Numbered from the stretch's first letter, positions 47,743 through 60,076 are shown. The stretch: DNA of 64,000 bases from Acipenser ruthenus (GCF_902713425.1 NC_081217.1:12854589-12918588); one strand, 5' to 3'. A program made the numbers and translations. Notes: generated by a model from the sequence alone, not told the origin.

Positions 47743-47824
47743 TGTCAGAAGTGGGGTTCGAGCCCACGCCTCCATGGAGACTGCGACCTGACCACAGCGC
47801 CTTAGACCGCTCGGCCATCCTGAC
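47743..47824 (-). tRNA. tRNA-Leu(CAG), copy B, with T54 change
   Basis: 82 nt on the minus strand, equal to the copy at 34849 except that the T-loop reads CTCGAAC instead of TTCGAAC, replacing the near-invariant T54. That base forms the reverse-Hoogsteen pair with A58 and belongs to box B, so this copy may be impaired. Anticodon CAG. Confidence 0.82.
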
Positions 47825-48227
47825 TTCCACCGACGACTTTGCACAACGCTGCAGCACACTGCTGAACCTCCAATGTCTGACGCTGCAGTAAATCACCTGG
47901 CGTGTGTGTGTACTTGTTCTTTTTCTGTTTATATTAAGGAGGGCGACAGGTTTTGTCGCATTCTGTATGGAATCACAAGGACACTCCTCTTACTGAAAGA
48001 AAATATACTGCAAACAGAGCGATCGCTTCACGGTTTGAATCAAAATCAGAACAGTCTGTTAGCAAATGAACTTCATCAAAAAACCACAAAAGCATTACAT
48101 AAATGTTACAGATATATTTCGTAGACAGAACAGTTGTAACATATTTGAGTACATTTCTAAACAATCTGCTAATAACAGACATAATCTCAAAGCGCTATAA
48201 TTTATTTTCAGATCATATGAAAGACAA

Positions 48228-48833
48228 GTATGGTTGCACATTATATCACAGAAAACAGGATAATCCTAGTGCTTCATTTAATCCCTCGGGTTGTACCATA
48301 TGGAGATAGAAGATCCATTTGGATTCACATTGTAATAGTTTTTGATCGAGATTATCACGTCCTCGAGCTTGAAATATTTTTTGTATGCTGCGGTATTTCA
48401 GATCTGAAATGGAATGTTTGGCATCTACGAAATGTCTAGCTAGTGGTGAATGGATATCTTTTCTCCTAATTGAACTTTTATGCTTGCTCATCAATGCGCA
48501 ATCGTCACTGTCTAGTAGTTTTACCAACATATTGCAAATGGCAAGGACAAAAAAACAAATAAATGACATGTGTTGAAGCACAGGTCATCACTTGTAAGAC
48601 ACTGTACTCTTTTTTCGTTGTATGGCTTGTAAAACGCAAACGCATTATCACAGGCGGCACAATTACGACATGGAAAAAAAATCCAGTAGATTTGTCCAGT
48701 ACACCTAGATCTCTCGAACATGTAAATGAGTCAGCCCTTAATAAACACTGTCCGTGTTCATTTCTGTGTATATGACATTGTCTATAACCAATATCTGTTA
48801 TGTAAGCATATTGGTATGAAACCAATCTCAATT
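48228..48833 (-). mobile_element. Penelope-like element remnant (GIY-YIG end), copy B
   Basis: Same remnant as at 35335, with minus-strand signatures CASTHVIYLFFCPC and LQYVGKTTRQ (here YVGKT, closer to the family consensus), then HKSSIRRKDIHSPLARHF, and a C-terminal KWIFYLHMVQPEGLNEALGL resembling the ends of Penelope-like proteins. Broken; no reverse transcriptase seen. Confidence 0.72.
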
Positions 48834-49950
48834 AATGCGATCCGTGTTTTCAGTCAGTTTGATAGTTTTAATCAATCATCGAAAAAGCAGCAGTGCTTTG
48901 CAACTGTAGTTCATCTTTCTTACGTTTTGGTAAGATACCCACTCAGAACGTGTCCGCTTCCTCCAGCCCCCTAAGGAACACTGGAGCGGTCATCAATAAC
49001 AGCGAGCAGTTGGTCAAAAACAACACTCGCTGTCTTCTTCACGCTCAAAAACGAACACTCTCACTCTTCCTCGTGGGTAGCGAGCCCAAACACTTTCAAA
49101 ACGCATTTCGCTAGCAAATCACTATAGAAATGATCCCTGAAAGTATTGTTTTATGGGCAAGTGGCCGAACGTCTCCCTCCAACTCTGAGTGGCACCGGTA
49201 GCTGTGCCGGTGACAAATAAACAGGAGCACTTTCATATAATGCAATTGCTGTAGCCCAGTAAGTTGTTACGATAACATTTCAAACTCATTCCAGACTGCA
49301 GGCGGTTAAAAGCTTAATTGGGTTCAATTTTTTGGTATGATTTAAAAAGTACGAGCCAGTTGCCTCATTTGCATTGCCTGCCTTCCTCCTTTGCACTGTG
49401 ACGTCTATCAAATGTGTGCTTAAAATCTGATGAATACGATTCCCATTTGAACCGTAAATATTTTAATTATACGCATACAGTGTTCTGTTGGGCTCCGAGG
49501 GTGTTATCTAATAAAACAACGTAATCGGTGAGCGCGTTCGGCTTAACCAAAACGTTGCTGTTTCAAGCCCACGCAGGGACGAGGCATTCTTTTTGTCATT
49601 CGCCTTTCTGTCAAGCCAGTAAACCTGTATATAATAAGAAACATTCAACAGCTCGGAAACACCATAATAGAATCCAATGCCTTTACAAATGTGTTTTGAA
49701 ACTGTTCATTTTTCACCCAAATGCGGTTCTCAAAAATTGTTTTGCCTACATTTTTCTATTGCTATTATTATTTTTTCCAGAGTAAGACGAAAAAGCAAAC
49801 ATCCATGAAATAGGTAAACACTGCTACAGCGCTTGAACTGTCTCAACAAACGTTCAGCTCTAAAACGTGTACATTGAAAGTCTATTAACATCTTTAACAC
49901 AATCATGTGTGTTCCAATAGCGGCTATTCCACATGGTGATCAATAAAGTG

Positions 49951-50401
49951 TGTATGTGTAAAATCCAAATTTGCATAGCTTGGGCTGGTATGGCTGACGC
50001 GTATCCATCTAACGTTATCCAATCCACACAGACTCCGTAGTAAAATAAAGCAATACAACTTTTATTCCTCAGGTTTCCACAGGTTAGTATTCACAGTTAT
50101 TTTACAGGATCTTCAGCGTAATAACAGATAAGTTATTGACTGGTAATTTCCACAGAATAACGAAGATTACATGACACGGTAAGAAAACCGTGAGGCTCCA
50201 AAGCTATGTCTACAACAGAGTAACAAGTGACAGTTATTTTCCGAATTTATACAAAAGCGCGCGAGCCCCAGAACCTAACAAAGCTCGCTCTCTTAAAGAT
50301 ATACTACCCTATTACTGTAAATGCGTAATAGACAAATATAATGTATCAAAATATGTCTTCTCATAAATAATATAGGCAAAAAATACTAATTGGCTCCTAC
50401 A
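49951..50401 (-). repeat. Long terminal repeat of BEL/Pao element (3' side of the element)
   Basis: 451 bp. Next to it, on the minus strand, the interior ends with TTAGGGGCCGG, a possible purine-rich priming tract for second-strand synthesis. Confidence 0.9.
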
Positions 50402-50550
50402 TACCGGCCCCTAATTGTTATCTAAATCACAAAACAATTACTAACCAAATAAAAAACAAGGAGCCAAGTTAACTGAAAACCTTTTCTTGAGCAATCTTGA
50501 GTCTTCAATTACCTTACATTACCTGGAGTCAGAGGTTACTAGTACATAGT

Positions 50551-50834
50551 GGCAGCAGTGTGGAGTAATGGTTAGGGCTCTGGACTCTTGACAGGAGGAT
50601 TGTGGGTTCAATCCCCAGTGGGGGACACTGCTGTTGTACCCTTGAGCAAGGTACTTTACCTAGATTGCTCCAGTAAAAACCCAACTGTATAAATGGGTAA
50701 TTGTATGTAAAAAAATAAATAAAATAATGTGATATCTGTATAATGTGAAATAATGTATAATGTAACAATTGTAAGTCGCCCTGGATAAGGGCGTCTGCTA
50801 AGAAATAAATAATAATAATAATAATAATAATAAC
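50551..50834 (+). repeat. tRNA-derived SINE with L2-type tail, plus orientation, inside BEL/Pao
   Basis: The head has a box A around GTGTGGAGTAATGGTTAGGG and a box B GGGTTCAATCCCC. The body contains GACACTGCTGTTGTACCC and TTGAGCAAGGTACTTTACC; the tail is AAGTCGCCCTGGATAAGGGC then GTCTGCTAAGAAATAA, ending in AATA/ATA repeats to 50834. It is a fish SINE of the V-SINE/HE1-like type with an L2-related tail. It inserted into the BEL/Pao element near its 3' terminal repeat, so it is younger than that insertion. Confidence 0.9.
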
Positions 50835-50876
50835 ATGACTCACCGTAGGAGAACAGTCTTTACCACTGTCTCATTC

Positions 50877-53800
50877 TTATTCAGCTTCTTGAAGTAGACA
50901 GACCTTAGTGATGGGTCTGTACAGTACGCTGGTCTTAGTCTTGATGCGGACCTGACGTACAAATCCATGTCTGTCTGGCACAACCTGGATGACCTTTCCC
51001 ATGACCCAGGAATTACGAGGTGCTGAGTCGTCCACCACCAGCACGACATCTCCAACAACGAAGTTGCACGACGCACGTGACCACTTCTGGCGCTCCTGTA
51101 GCTGAGGTAGATATTCCCTAGTCCACCTCTTCCAGAACAGGTCCGACATGTACTGGACTTGCTTCCACCTTCTACGAGAGTAGATGTCTTCCTTCTGAAA
51201 GAGCCCTGGAGGCAGAGACGGCTTGATCTTGAGGAGCAGCAGGTGGTTAGGTGTTAACGCCTCCAGATCGTTTGGGTCATTGGATGCCTTAGTAATCGGA
51301 CGACTATTGATGATAGCTTCTGCCTCACACAGAACAGTGTGAAGGCCCTCCTCGTCCAGAGCTTGTACTCTCAAAGTGGCATTAAGAATCTTCCTTACTG
51401 ACCTGATCAACCTCTCCCAGACACCACCATGATGAGATCCAGTAGGGGGGTTGAACATCCACTTGATTCCATTCTGAAGGAGAGTGTTTTTGATCTTGGA
51501 GCAATTCCATCCTTTGATTGCTTCCCTAAGTTCACGTTCAGCTCCAATGAAGTTAGTTCCGTTGTCTGAACGAAGCAATGACACTTGACCTCTTCTGGCT
51601 ATAAAGCGGCGAAGTGCATTGATAAACGAGTCTGTATCCAGAGATGACGCTACCTCAATATGGACAGCCCGGATAGCCATGCAGGTAACGATAACCCCAT
51701 ACCTCTTCACGACACTTCTTCCACGCCGAACCTCAAATGGACCAAAGTAGTCTACACCAGTGTTCGTGAATGGAGGTTCATCCGGCAAGACTCTGTCCTG
51801 GGGTAGATCAGCCATCTGTTGTCGCCCAGCAGCACCATGAAACCGCCGACAGACAACACACTTGGATAGAACTCTTCTTATAGCTGCATTGGCACCAGGA
51901 ATCCAATAGTTTAAGCGCAGCTTGGATAGCATATGGTTGCGACCACTGTGACCCACATCCTGGTGGATCTCACGTAGGATAAGCTCTGCCACATGGAGGT
52001 CTTTCGATAGGATGGCAGGGTGTTTAGATTCTTCAGGCATAGCTGCCCTACTGAGTCTTCCACCGACTCTAAGTACTCCATCTTGTAACACAGGGTTGAG
52101 CTTATAAATATGACTGCTCTTCTTCACACTCTCACCCTTCTGCAGGGTGGATATCTCCTCAGGAAACTTCTTCCTCTGGCTGTAGCGGATAATCTCCAAC
52201 TCAGCATCCTTAAGGTCCTTCACAGTGACGTTTCTCTTGTCTAGGCTTGCTTTGAAGCTCTGCATCTCCTTGTCCAGCACAAGTTTTTGTCGATTCTTAT
52301 CATCCTCAGACTGAGCGATGGCCACACTCAACTCCTTCCTCTTTTGACAAAAACGCACCAGAGTGCCTCTCAACTTGAGGACCCATGCCACTGCCCTCTT
52401 AAGACGAATCCAAGAAGAGAAGTGTTCCATCATCTGCTGAATTGTATCCAACTCCTCTTCAGCAGTCAGAGTGTACACCACAACATCCCTTCTGACCTCT
52501 GGGTCCTCCATGGCAGAATCTACAGGGAGGTCTGGGTACTCTGGCCAATCCTCCTTCGACTTCACAAGAAAGTCTGGCCCTGAGATCCAGGCTTCATTTC
52601 GCATGAAGGAATCCACCTTCAGTCCCCTCGACGCATGATCAGCTGGATTCTTGGCAGTATTAACGTACCTCCACTGCGAAGCTTCGGACATCTTCAGAAT
52701 CGCTGATATTCTATTGGCCACAAAGGTGTGGAACCTAGTGGTCTCATTTTTAATGTACTTCAGTACAGCAGTACTATCTGTCCAAAACACGGAATCTTTG
52801 AGCTGCAGCTGCAGCTCCCTTCTCAGCATCTTATCCATGCGTCCTGCCATAGTGGCTGCAGTGAGCTCCATGCGAGGAATGGTGGTTGTCTTGAGCGGAG
52901 CAACTCTGGCCTTCCCCATAACAAAGGAGCAATGTACTTGATTGCAGCTGTTCCATTGCAGCAGGTAGCTCACTGTACCATAGCCTTCTTCACTCGCATC
53001 TGCAAAATGATGCAACTGAGCAAATGAGGAGTCTCCAAAGCCTGCAGGTTTAAAACACCGCTCAACCTCAAAGTCTTTCAGCAGATGGAGCTCTTTCATC
53101 CAGTCATACCACTGCTGAGCAAGCTGATCTGGTATGACATCATCCCAGCTTAGCTTCATTCAGCAAAGCTCTTGCAGGATCTTCTTAGCTGGCAGAACCA
53201 CTGGCGACAAGATTCCCAAAGGATCATAGATCGAGCTGACTACAGAAAGGATACCCCTTCTGGTAAAAGGCCTGTCTTGAATGACAATTCTGAACTTGAA
53301 GGTATCAGACTGGACACACCACTGTACGCCTAATGCTCGCTCTACAGGGAGTACATCTTGTTCCAGGTCCAAGTCCTTGACTTCCTTGGCTCTCTCCTCT
53401 TCGGGAATGGCAGACAGTACACCTCGACAATTACTCATCCATTTCGTCAGTCGGAATCCTCCCTTTGCACAGATGGCTCTCATGTCATGATACAATAACA
53501 CAGCTTCTTCCTTTGAGCTGACTGATTTCAGACAGTCATCGACATAAAATTGTGCAGCACTGTGTCGACCACCTTGGCGTCAAACTGTTCTCTGTTGTCT
53601 TCGGCACATTTTCTGAGGGCAAAACTGGCACAGCTTGGTGACGACGTTGCACCGAACAAGTGCACGACCATCTTGTACTCCACCATGGCTAGTCTGATGT
53701 CACCCTGTGGCCACCAGAGAAATCTGAGAAGGTCAGAATCTTCAGCTGGCACTTTCACTTGATGAAACATGGCTTCCACATCAGCCATAATCACCACTGG

Positions 53801-56800
53801 CTCCTGTCTGAACCTGGTGATAACACCTATCAGAGTGCTGGTGAGATCCGGCCCCTGTAGCAGCTGGTCATTCAATGTGGTACCTTGAAACGATGCCCCA
53901 CAATCGAACACCACACGGATCTTCTTCTTCTTGGGATGGTACACACCGTGATGTGGTATGTACCATACCTTTCCGTCATTGCGGCTGGCCTCCTCGCAGG
54001 TAACCCTCTTGGCATAGCCTTTTGCGATGATGTTACCCATGAATGCAGTGTAGTCGGCGTGAAACGAGGGATTCTTGATTAACTTATTTCTTAAATTCAG
54101 AGCGCGCTGCTCAGCTACTCTGCGGTTGTTCGGCATGTTGATCACTTCATTCCTTAACGGCAGCCTAATGCTGTAATATCCGTCCACTAGTTTGGCAGAC
54201 TGTGAGACCAAATCCATAAACTGGTGGTCTTCCCTTGACATTTCCAGTTGGTCATCCTGACCACACTCAGGGAAATCATTCTTGAACTGCTGACTCCACA
54301 GCTCATCCAGCCTGGCCACTGATATTCGGTTTGTTGTTACCTGGATCAGTCCACTTCTTATCCCGTTACCTGTGTCTTCTCTAAGAGGACCATTCACAGT
54401 CCATCCCAGTATGGTTCTCACTGCATAAGGTCCATCATCAACACTACTGATGACCTGCCATGGCTCCATTGCCTTTGGCGTGTTCGTCCCTATCAGCAGC
54501 CCTATCTCTGCGTCAATATGAGGGAGTCGCACTTGTTCCAGGTAAGGCCACCTGTTCACCTCCTTTTGCAGTGGGATGTTCTCCTTGCTCACTGGAATGG
54601 TCTTCTGAGCGAAGACATCTGGAAGATCTATGAAGTTGCTGTCCTCCAGACTGCTCACCTCCAAACCTGACACAACCTGACTGCTGACAATCTTTTCTTC
54701 ACCCATGGTTCTCAGCAGTATGTCTATCTTCCTACCGTTGACATTGAGCTCACTCATAAGCTCCTCAGTGCAGAAAGTGGCAGTACTGCCTGGGTCAAGG
54801 AAAGCATAGGTAGCCACCACTTTATTGCCCTTCTTCGACTTGATTCGAACGGGTACAATAGCCAAAATGCTGTCAGCGTCACCGGCCTTGGTGCGTCCAC
54901 AGATCGCCTTCTCTGTTCCAACGAAACCACTGGTGACTGACCATTTTTCACCATCTTCTGATGGCTCTTCCTGCTCTTTCTTGAGAGTAGCATTTTCCTT
55001 GATCTTCATGTGCAACACAGTAGGGTGTGTCAACGAGCATACTTTGCAACTTAGCTTCTCCTTGCAAGTTTTACTCATATGTCCTTTTTTCAGACAGCCA
55101 AAGCATAGCCCTTTGCTCCGTAGAAAGTCAATCTTCTCCTTGTGAAGAGACTTCTTCATCTGTTTACACAGCTCCATGCTATGATCACCTTGGCAGAAGA
55201 GACAGGGCTTGGTAAATGCACTGCTAGGACTGCCATAATCATTTCCCATAGGCCTAGACTCTGTGCCTTCCGTCTGGTTGTCCACCGGTGTGGCAGCTGT
55301 GGTGAAACTCTTCCTGCTACCACTTGTCTTGTGTGACTTTGAGTAGGTATGAGACTTCACTTGTCCCCTCACTGCAGCGGCATCCTTTATGTCTCCAAAC
55401 AGCGGGTGCAGTGCTATCTTAGCTTGCTTGTTGACAAAGTTGACAAGGTCTTTGAACTTTGCTCTTCGTTTCTGCCGCTCCTGTATATCACAGGCCATGC
55501 CTCTCCACCTCTCCCTCAGCTTGTATGGAAGTTTGGCAATAATAGCACACATGTTAGCTGCATTGTCGAGCTCTTCCATGTACTCCATATCCGTCATGGC
55601 ATTACAACATCCAGTGAGAAAGAGAGCGTACGAATGGAGTGCCTCTCCATCATCAGACTTAATGGTAGACCAACTCAGAGCCTTGTCTATGTATGCCACA
55701 GAGACCTTGTATGCATCTCCAAAGTGCTCTTCCAAAAGCTTCTTCGCTTTACGATACCCTCGTTCTGGATCCATGTGGAGGCAGCTCCTAATCAACTCTC
55801 TGGGCTGTCCATTGGTGTATTGCTCCATGAAGTAAAGTCTGTCCTTGCTGCTATCTGTCCTATCCTCCACTCCGTGTTCAAACGCTCTGATGAACAGCTT
55901 GTACTCCAAAGGGTCCCCTTTGAAGATGGGTATGTCCAGTGGTGGTAGTGTAGATAGCCTTTGTTGTTTCACCAGGAATTCTGTTATATTGTTTTGTCGC
56001 AGCATGACACCGTACAACGTCCCTGTAACATCATCTTCTGGTAGAGCTGCACTGGTAGGTGTTCTTTGGTTACTGAAACTCAACTGTTGTTCTCCCTCCA
56101 CAGCAGTACGTACGGCAGTAGAGGTAGGCTGGCTTTGGCTTCGAGCTTCAAGTGACTCTTCATCTTTGTTGCTATAACTAACCCTTTTCATAGCAGGTAG
56201 GACCTTGTGTGACTCCAGGTAGGAGTTCATTTCATCACTCAGGCATTTGGGTGGGACTTGAAAACCCTCCAACTCTTCCAAAACCTTAATTTTAGCATTT
56301 GAGGCTGCTCTTCTCTCTGAGCCTTTAGCTGGATTTCCTGTCTGTCTAAAGCTTGTTTTTGCTTCAGAGCAGCTGCTTGAGCTAGCAAAGCAGCTCTTTC
56401 TACTTCAGCCTTTAAACGTGCAGATGAGGCAGAAGATGAAGCTTGTGAAGAAAGCCCAGCGTGACTTTGTTTTTTCCTCCGAGTAGTAAATGACGCACTA
56501 GATATGCTATCTGATTGCTGTACCTCTTCATCACACTGCCTAAATTGCTCCATACGTTGATGGACTTCTTCCATCCATACCTCTGTTTTCTCTATGAATT
56601 CTCTGAATAAACTAGCTTTGGGCTCAAACCAGTTAAGCTGATCATCATTCATATCCTTCTCTGATTGCTGCTGAAGTAACCGTTTTACTGATGTGTTTAG
56701 CTCACAAAAATCCCCAAACAGCTGGCTGAGCTCAATCATCAGCTTGTTCTTAATTACTTCCAAGTTACCATCATCATCCATTAAATGATGCATCTCATTC

Positions 56801-56937
56801 ATTTTGCCTGTCAGCTGACCTAGCTTGGCTTTCCGTGAGCCGATGAGACGATTCTGCGTTTCCTCCATAGCTTTCACTGTAGGTTTCACTTGCCTTTTAA
56901 CCACAGGTAAAACAGCTAACGCTTCATCACCATCCAT
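50877..56937 (-). pseudogene. Gag-pol region of the BEL/Pao element (broken)
   Basis: Read on the minus strand from 56937 down: a gag leader with coiled-coil-like Q/E/K-rich stretches; the DUF1759-type gag core (PLDIPIFKGDPLEYKLFIRA, near 55930); zinc-binding Cys/His motifs (CLFCQGDHSMELC, CFGCLKKGHMSKTC); a BEL-type protease (FLDPGSTATFC, near 54790); reverse transcriptase; RNase H-like part; integrase zinc region (GHSGRNHMLSKLR to CVVCRRF, 51960-51845) and core (GVDYFGPF, LRSDNGTNF); and a DUF5641-like C-terminus to 50877. This order is typical of BEL/Pao. The region is spread over several frames and is a fossil. Confidence 0.9.
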
Positions 56938-57277
56938 GATGACGTAGCTTAGCTAGCACAGTACGTTCCAAAGCACTTCCAAAGTATAGCTGCGTCACAC
57001 TAAATACAGCAAATGGTCCAATATTCCACTAATATTCCTTCACGACGTCTGACACATAGAACTAGCAACGAAGGAGATAAATCCGGAACTGTACTATCCC
57101 TTTTTACTGTCACATAAATAGCGAAGGCTACACTGAGAAATAAACAAGACTTACTTTGCTGTCGAGTTTGCCCATTCAACGCGACCTTCCGTATCTTTCT
57201 TTGTACTTGTCCTAGTATCCAAAAGCTCCTTTTTTACACGTTCAATTTTCCAACCGGAGCTGGGTTTTCTTACTATA

Positions 57278-57728
57278 TGTATGTGTAAAATCCAAATTTG
57301 CATAGCTTGGGCTGGTATGGCTGACGCGTATCCATCTAACGTTATCCAATCCACACAGACTCCGTGGTAAAATAAAGCAATACAACTTTTATTCCTCAGG
57401 TTTCCACAGGTTAGTATTCACAGTTATTTTACAGGATCTTCAGCGTAATAACAGATAAGTTATTGACTGGTAATTTCCACAGAATAACGAAGATTACAAG
57501 ACACGGTAAGAAAACCGTGAGGCTCCAAAGCTATGTCTACAACAGAGTCACAAGTGACAGTTATTTTCCGAATTTATACAAAAGCGTGCGAGCCCCAGAA
57601 CCTAACAAAGCTCGCTCTCTTAAAGATATACTACCCTATTACTATAAATGCGTAATAGACAAATAAAGTGTATCAAAATATGTCTTCTCATAAATAATAT
57701 AGGCAACAAATACTAATTGGCTCCTACA
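57278..57728 (-). repeat. Long terminal repeat of BEL/Pao element (5' side of the element)
   Basis: 451 bp, direct copy of 49951-50401 with about nine differences. A convincing primer binding site next to it was not recognised. Confidence 0.9.
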
Positions 57729-58138
57729 ATCCTATTGAGATGTTGTAGCAGGACCTGAAACGAGCAGTTCATGCTCAAAAATCCACAACTGTCACTGAGT
57801 TGAAGCAGTTCTGCATGGAGGAGTGGGCCAAAATTCCTCCATGGCGCTGTGAGACTAATCAATAACTACAGGAAGCGTTTGGTTGCAGTTATTGCTGCTA
57901 AAGGCGGCATAATCAGTTATTGAGTCTAAGGGGGTGATTACTTTTTCACACGGGGGTATTGGGTGTTGCATAACTTTCTTTAATAAATGAAATATGTATC
58001 AAATTTGTGTTATTTGTTCACTCAGGGTCCCTTTTATCTAATATTAGATTTTGGTTGAAGATCTGATAACATTCAGTGTCAAAAATATGCAAAAATGCAG
58101 AAAATCAGACAGGGGGCAAATACTTTCACAGCACTGTA
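57729..58138 (+). mobile_element. 3' part of a Tc1-like DNA transposon
   Basis: Begins abruptly at the BEL/Pao terminal repeat with PIEMLQQDLKRAVHAQKS, the end of a Tc1 transposase; the E of PIE is the last catalytic residue of the DD34E triad. It continues with TVTELKQFCMEEWAKIPPW, followed by a stop. The right end is a Tc1-type inverted repeat, GGGGGCAAATACTTTCACAG then CACTG, with TA at 58137-58138 as target site. Everything 5' of the last catalytic residue is missing, so it is dead. Confidence 0.88.
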
Positions 58139-58235
58139 TTTATATATACACACGTATTGTACACATTTTTTCAACACTGAAATTACATATATAAAACATT
58201 TTGGATAGACCATTTAAGACTTTATTAGGAAGTAA

Positions 58236-58682
58236 TTAGGAAGAGTTTACCCGAGCAGGTCTCTGTATTCCAGCCAAAATATACAGACAAGAGTTAGAGC
58301 AAAGGGTTGCAACCTCTTCCCCTCCCCAGAGGAAATGCTGCGATACATTTGGTTTAGTCAATTTTTTTGACCCTCTTACTGTACTTAAATATTCAAACAA
58401 GAACGTTTCGTGTTCTGCTACATTAAATTTGGTTTTAAAAAGGGTGCCGATCTCCTCTCTCATTTGCCCTTCTGACCATTCATTACTAAAGGAAATCTTG
58501 CCAATAAGGCCACATTCAGCTAGTCGAGCTCTATTTTCCCCTCTGGGTATTGTGAATGAAGACCCTGAATGGAATGGTAAACACACAACATCCTTGGTGT
58601 AAAATTTGTGTCTTCTACGAAAATTCCCACGATGAAGGTTGGCTCTTCCCAAGGGTGGAAAAGAAGGGAGTGGAACATGCAA
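58236..58682 (-). CDS. Coding-looking exon, G2E3-like family candidate
   Basis: A minus-strand frame of 148 codons with protein-like composition: FYTKDVVCLPFHSGSSFTIP, RGENRARLAECGLIGKISFS, NEWSEGQMREEIGTLF, FLFEYLSTVRGSKKLT and CLYILAG. The pattern (K-D-V-x-L-P, a basic R.. stretch, LxxxGLI, an acidic R-E-E-I, then a strand ending YILA) recalls the N-terminal repeats of fish G2/M-phase-specific E3 ubiquitin ligase-like (G2E3-like) proteins. That match is from memory and unproven. Near the end, CGGGTAAAC could be a splice donor; a possible acceptor is TTGGGAAG near 58641, which would not join in phase to the exon at 60188, so another exon may lie between. It could also derive from a DNA transposon. 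Confidence 0.4.
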   Translation of the reverse strand: MHVPLPSFPPLGRANLHRGNFRRRHKFYTKDVVCLPFHSGSSFTIPRGENRARLAECGLIGKISFSNEWSEGQMREEIGTLFKTKFNVAEHETFLFEYLSTVRGSKKLTKPNVSQHFLWGGEEVATLCSNSCLYILAGIQRPARVNSS

Positions 58683-58839
58683 TGTAGGAAAAAATACATT
58701 TCATACTTACTAATATCACCAAATATAATATTATCACATATTTCGGATGAGACATTTAACCAAGGTCCTGACTCTCGTGGTCATTAAAGATCCCATGGCA
58801 CATTTTCACATTTTTTAAATAAAGCCTTATCTTTCTTAC

Positions 58840-58842
<3 letters not shown>

Positions 58843-58893
<51 letters not shown>
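58843..58893. repeat. (AT)n microsatellite
   Basis: About 25 uninterrupted AT dinucleotides. Confidence 0.97.
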
Positions 58894-58895
<2 letters not shown>

Positions 58896-59170
58896 CATCT
58901 TATCAAAGCCCAATCAGCTTAGAAGTGACATGAAGAACCTATAAAATCATACTTTTTTTTATCGTATTTAATTTTAGCCTAATAGGTGTATGGAGCGGGC
59001 ATGTTATGGTTGTGACAATATTGAACTAATTAGTTTGGTTAATTTAACAAAATTATAAAGGCCATGTGCTGTCCTTAAATTTATAATTGAAACAATTATT
59101 TGCAGAAAGTAGGCCTATTATTCTTGTCTGGCAACATAAGCGTGCAATTTTACAGAGGGAGGGCGCCAAG

Positions 59171-59499
59171 CAGGACCGTAACTACGGCGGGGCGAGCGGA
59201 AAAATTACTTCGTTTAAAAAAAAAAAGAAAAAGAAAAAAGGCCAGATTTATTAACCCTATGCTGCCGACTACAGTTTGAGTGTGTGCTCATTGGTTGGTT
59301 GCCTCATTATTTTTTTATTAATGTTCTTAACAATGCAAATTTACAAATAAAAATAGGCAGTATTTATATCTACATACAATACATATTATACAAGTATTAT
59401 ACATATCCTAACTCCTATAACGTCGAAAAGAAAAGAAAATGGGTAGGGGGCGCGAATATTCTTGCTCGCCCCGGGAGTTAATACTTAGTTACGGCTCTG
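59171..59499. mobile_element. hAT-like miniature transposon
   Basis: The left end CAGGACCGTAACTACGGCGG and the right end AACTCCCGGGGCGAGC..., read inverted from AGTTACGGCTCTG, form imperfect inverted repeats of the hAT type (CAGRGCCGTAACTA). The flanks GCGCCAAG (59163-59170) and GCACCAAT (59500-59507) agree at six of eight bases, consistent with an old 8-bp target duplication. 329 bp, no coding part. Confidence 0.7.
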
Positions 59500-59640
59500 G
59501 CACCAATGGAAGACGCGGGAAATGTCATTGTACTGTATGGTACACTTATTACATATCGTGCCCGCCTTTACATTTATTAAATCGCGACACTCATTCAATC
59601 TGAAATAGCTTCGGACTAGTGTTAGAGCTATAGACTACAC

Positions 59641-60076
59641 CAGGGGTTTTCAACCTTTTTTTGAAACTGCACCCCTTATGTCTGGAGATTTCAGGTCGAG
59701 TACCCGTTTATAATTTTCACTCTACTGGATGGCACAACAGTTGCAATAAAAGGACAAAATAACAAACAGTACGCTTAATTCTTAAAATTTTTAATAAGTA
59801 TTTGGATGCACAGAATTAAGAGGCATGTATTTACTAATCTATTTGGAAACAGTCGTATTCGCTTTCTATTCGGCAAAGTTAGTAGAAATAATAGTGTGCA
59901 TTGTAAACGCGAACGTTTACTTCCCATCTCCGCATAATTACGTGCCATTTAAAATGTTTACCTAAACATAAAACTATAATAACTACTAACAATCATGTCA
60001 TTTTTATTTGTGCTTTTCTGAGTCATCCTGTGTACCCCCTATGACCCTTAGAAGTACCCCGGTTGAAAACCCGTAG
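59641..60076. mobile_element. Charlie-type hAT miniature transposon
   Basis: The left end CAGGGGTTTTCAACC is inverted at the right as GGTTGAAAACCC. Internal copies of CACCCCTTATGTC and TACCCCCTATGACCC mirror each other. The element type is common in vertebrates. No clear target duplication or coding part. 436 bp. Confidence 0.7.

Larger units (their letters stand above)
47180..49950. repeat. Segmental duplication, copy B (tRNA segment)
   Basis: 2771 bp matching copy A (34286-37057). Its left neighbour is the intact front half of tRNA-Ser, so this side looks ancestral; at the right it is cut exactly where the BEL/Pao element starts (AAAGTG then TGTATG). Contents as in copy A. Stretches 47825-48227 and 48834-49950 show no recognisable genes. 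Confidence 0.95.
49951..57728 (-). mobile_element. BEL/Pao retrotransposon, minus strand, broken
   Basis: Two 451-bp terminal repeats in direct orientation (49951-50401 and 57278-57728), TGTATGTG to CTCCTACA on the + strand, enclose minus-strand gag-pol of BEL/Pao type. By eye the repeats differ at about nine positions (about 2%). The coding part is broken by about three interruptions and a SINE sits near its 3' end. The flanks do not share a target duplication (AAGTG against ATCCT), so the element may be a recombinant between two copies or sit at a rearrangement point. The left flank is copy B of the tRNA segment; the right flank is a truncated Tc1 transposon. Confidence 0.92.

Noticed and set aside
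52287-53027. Plus-strand frames of 96-99 codons within the BEL/Pao element
   Set aside because: Antisense shadows of its pol region.
59284-59481. 65-codon plus-strand frame
   Set aside because: Lies within the hAT miniature element and has no domain.
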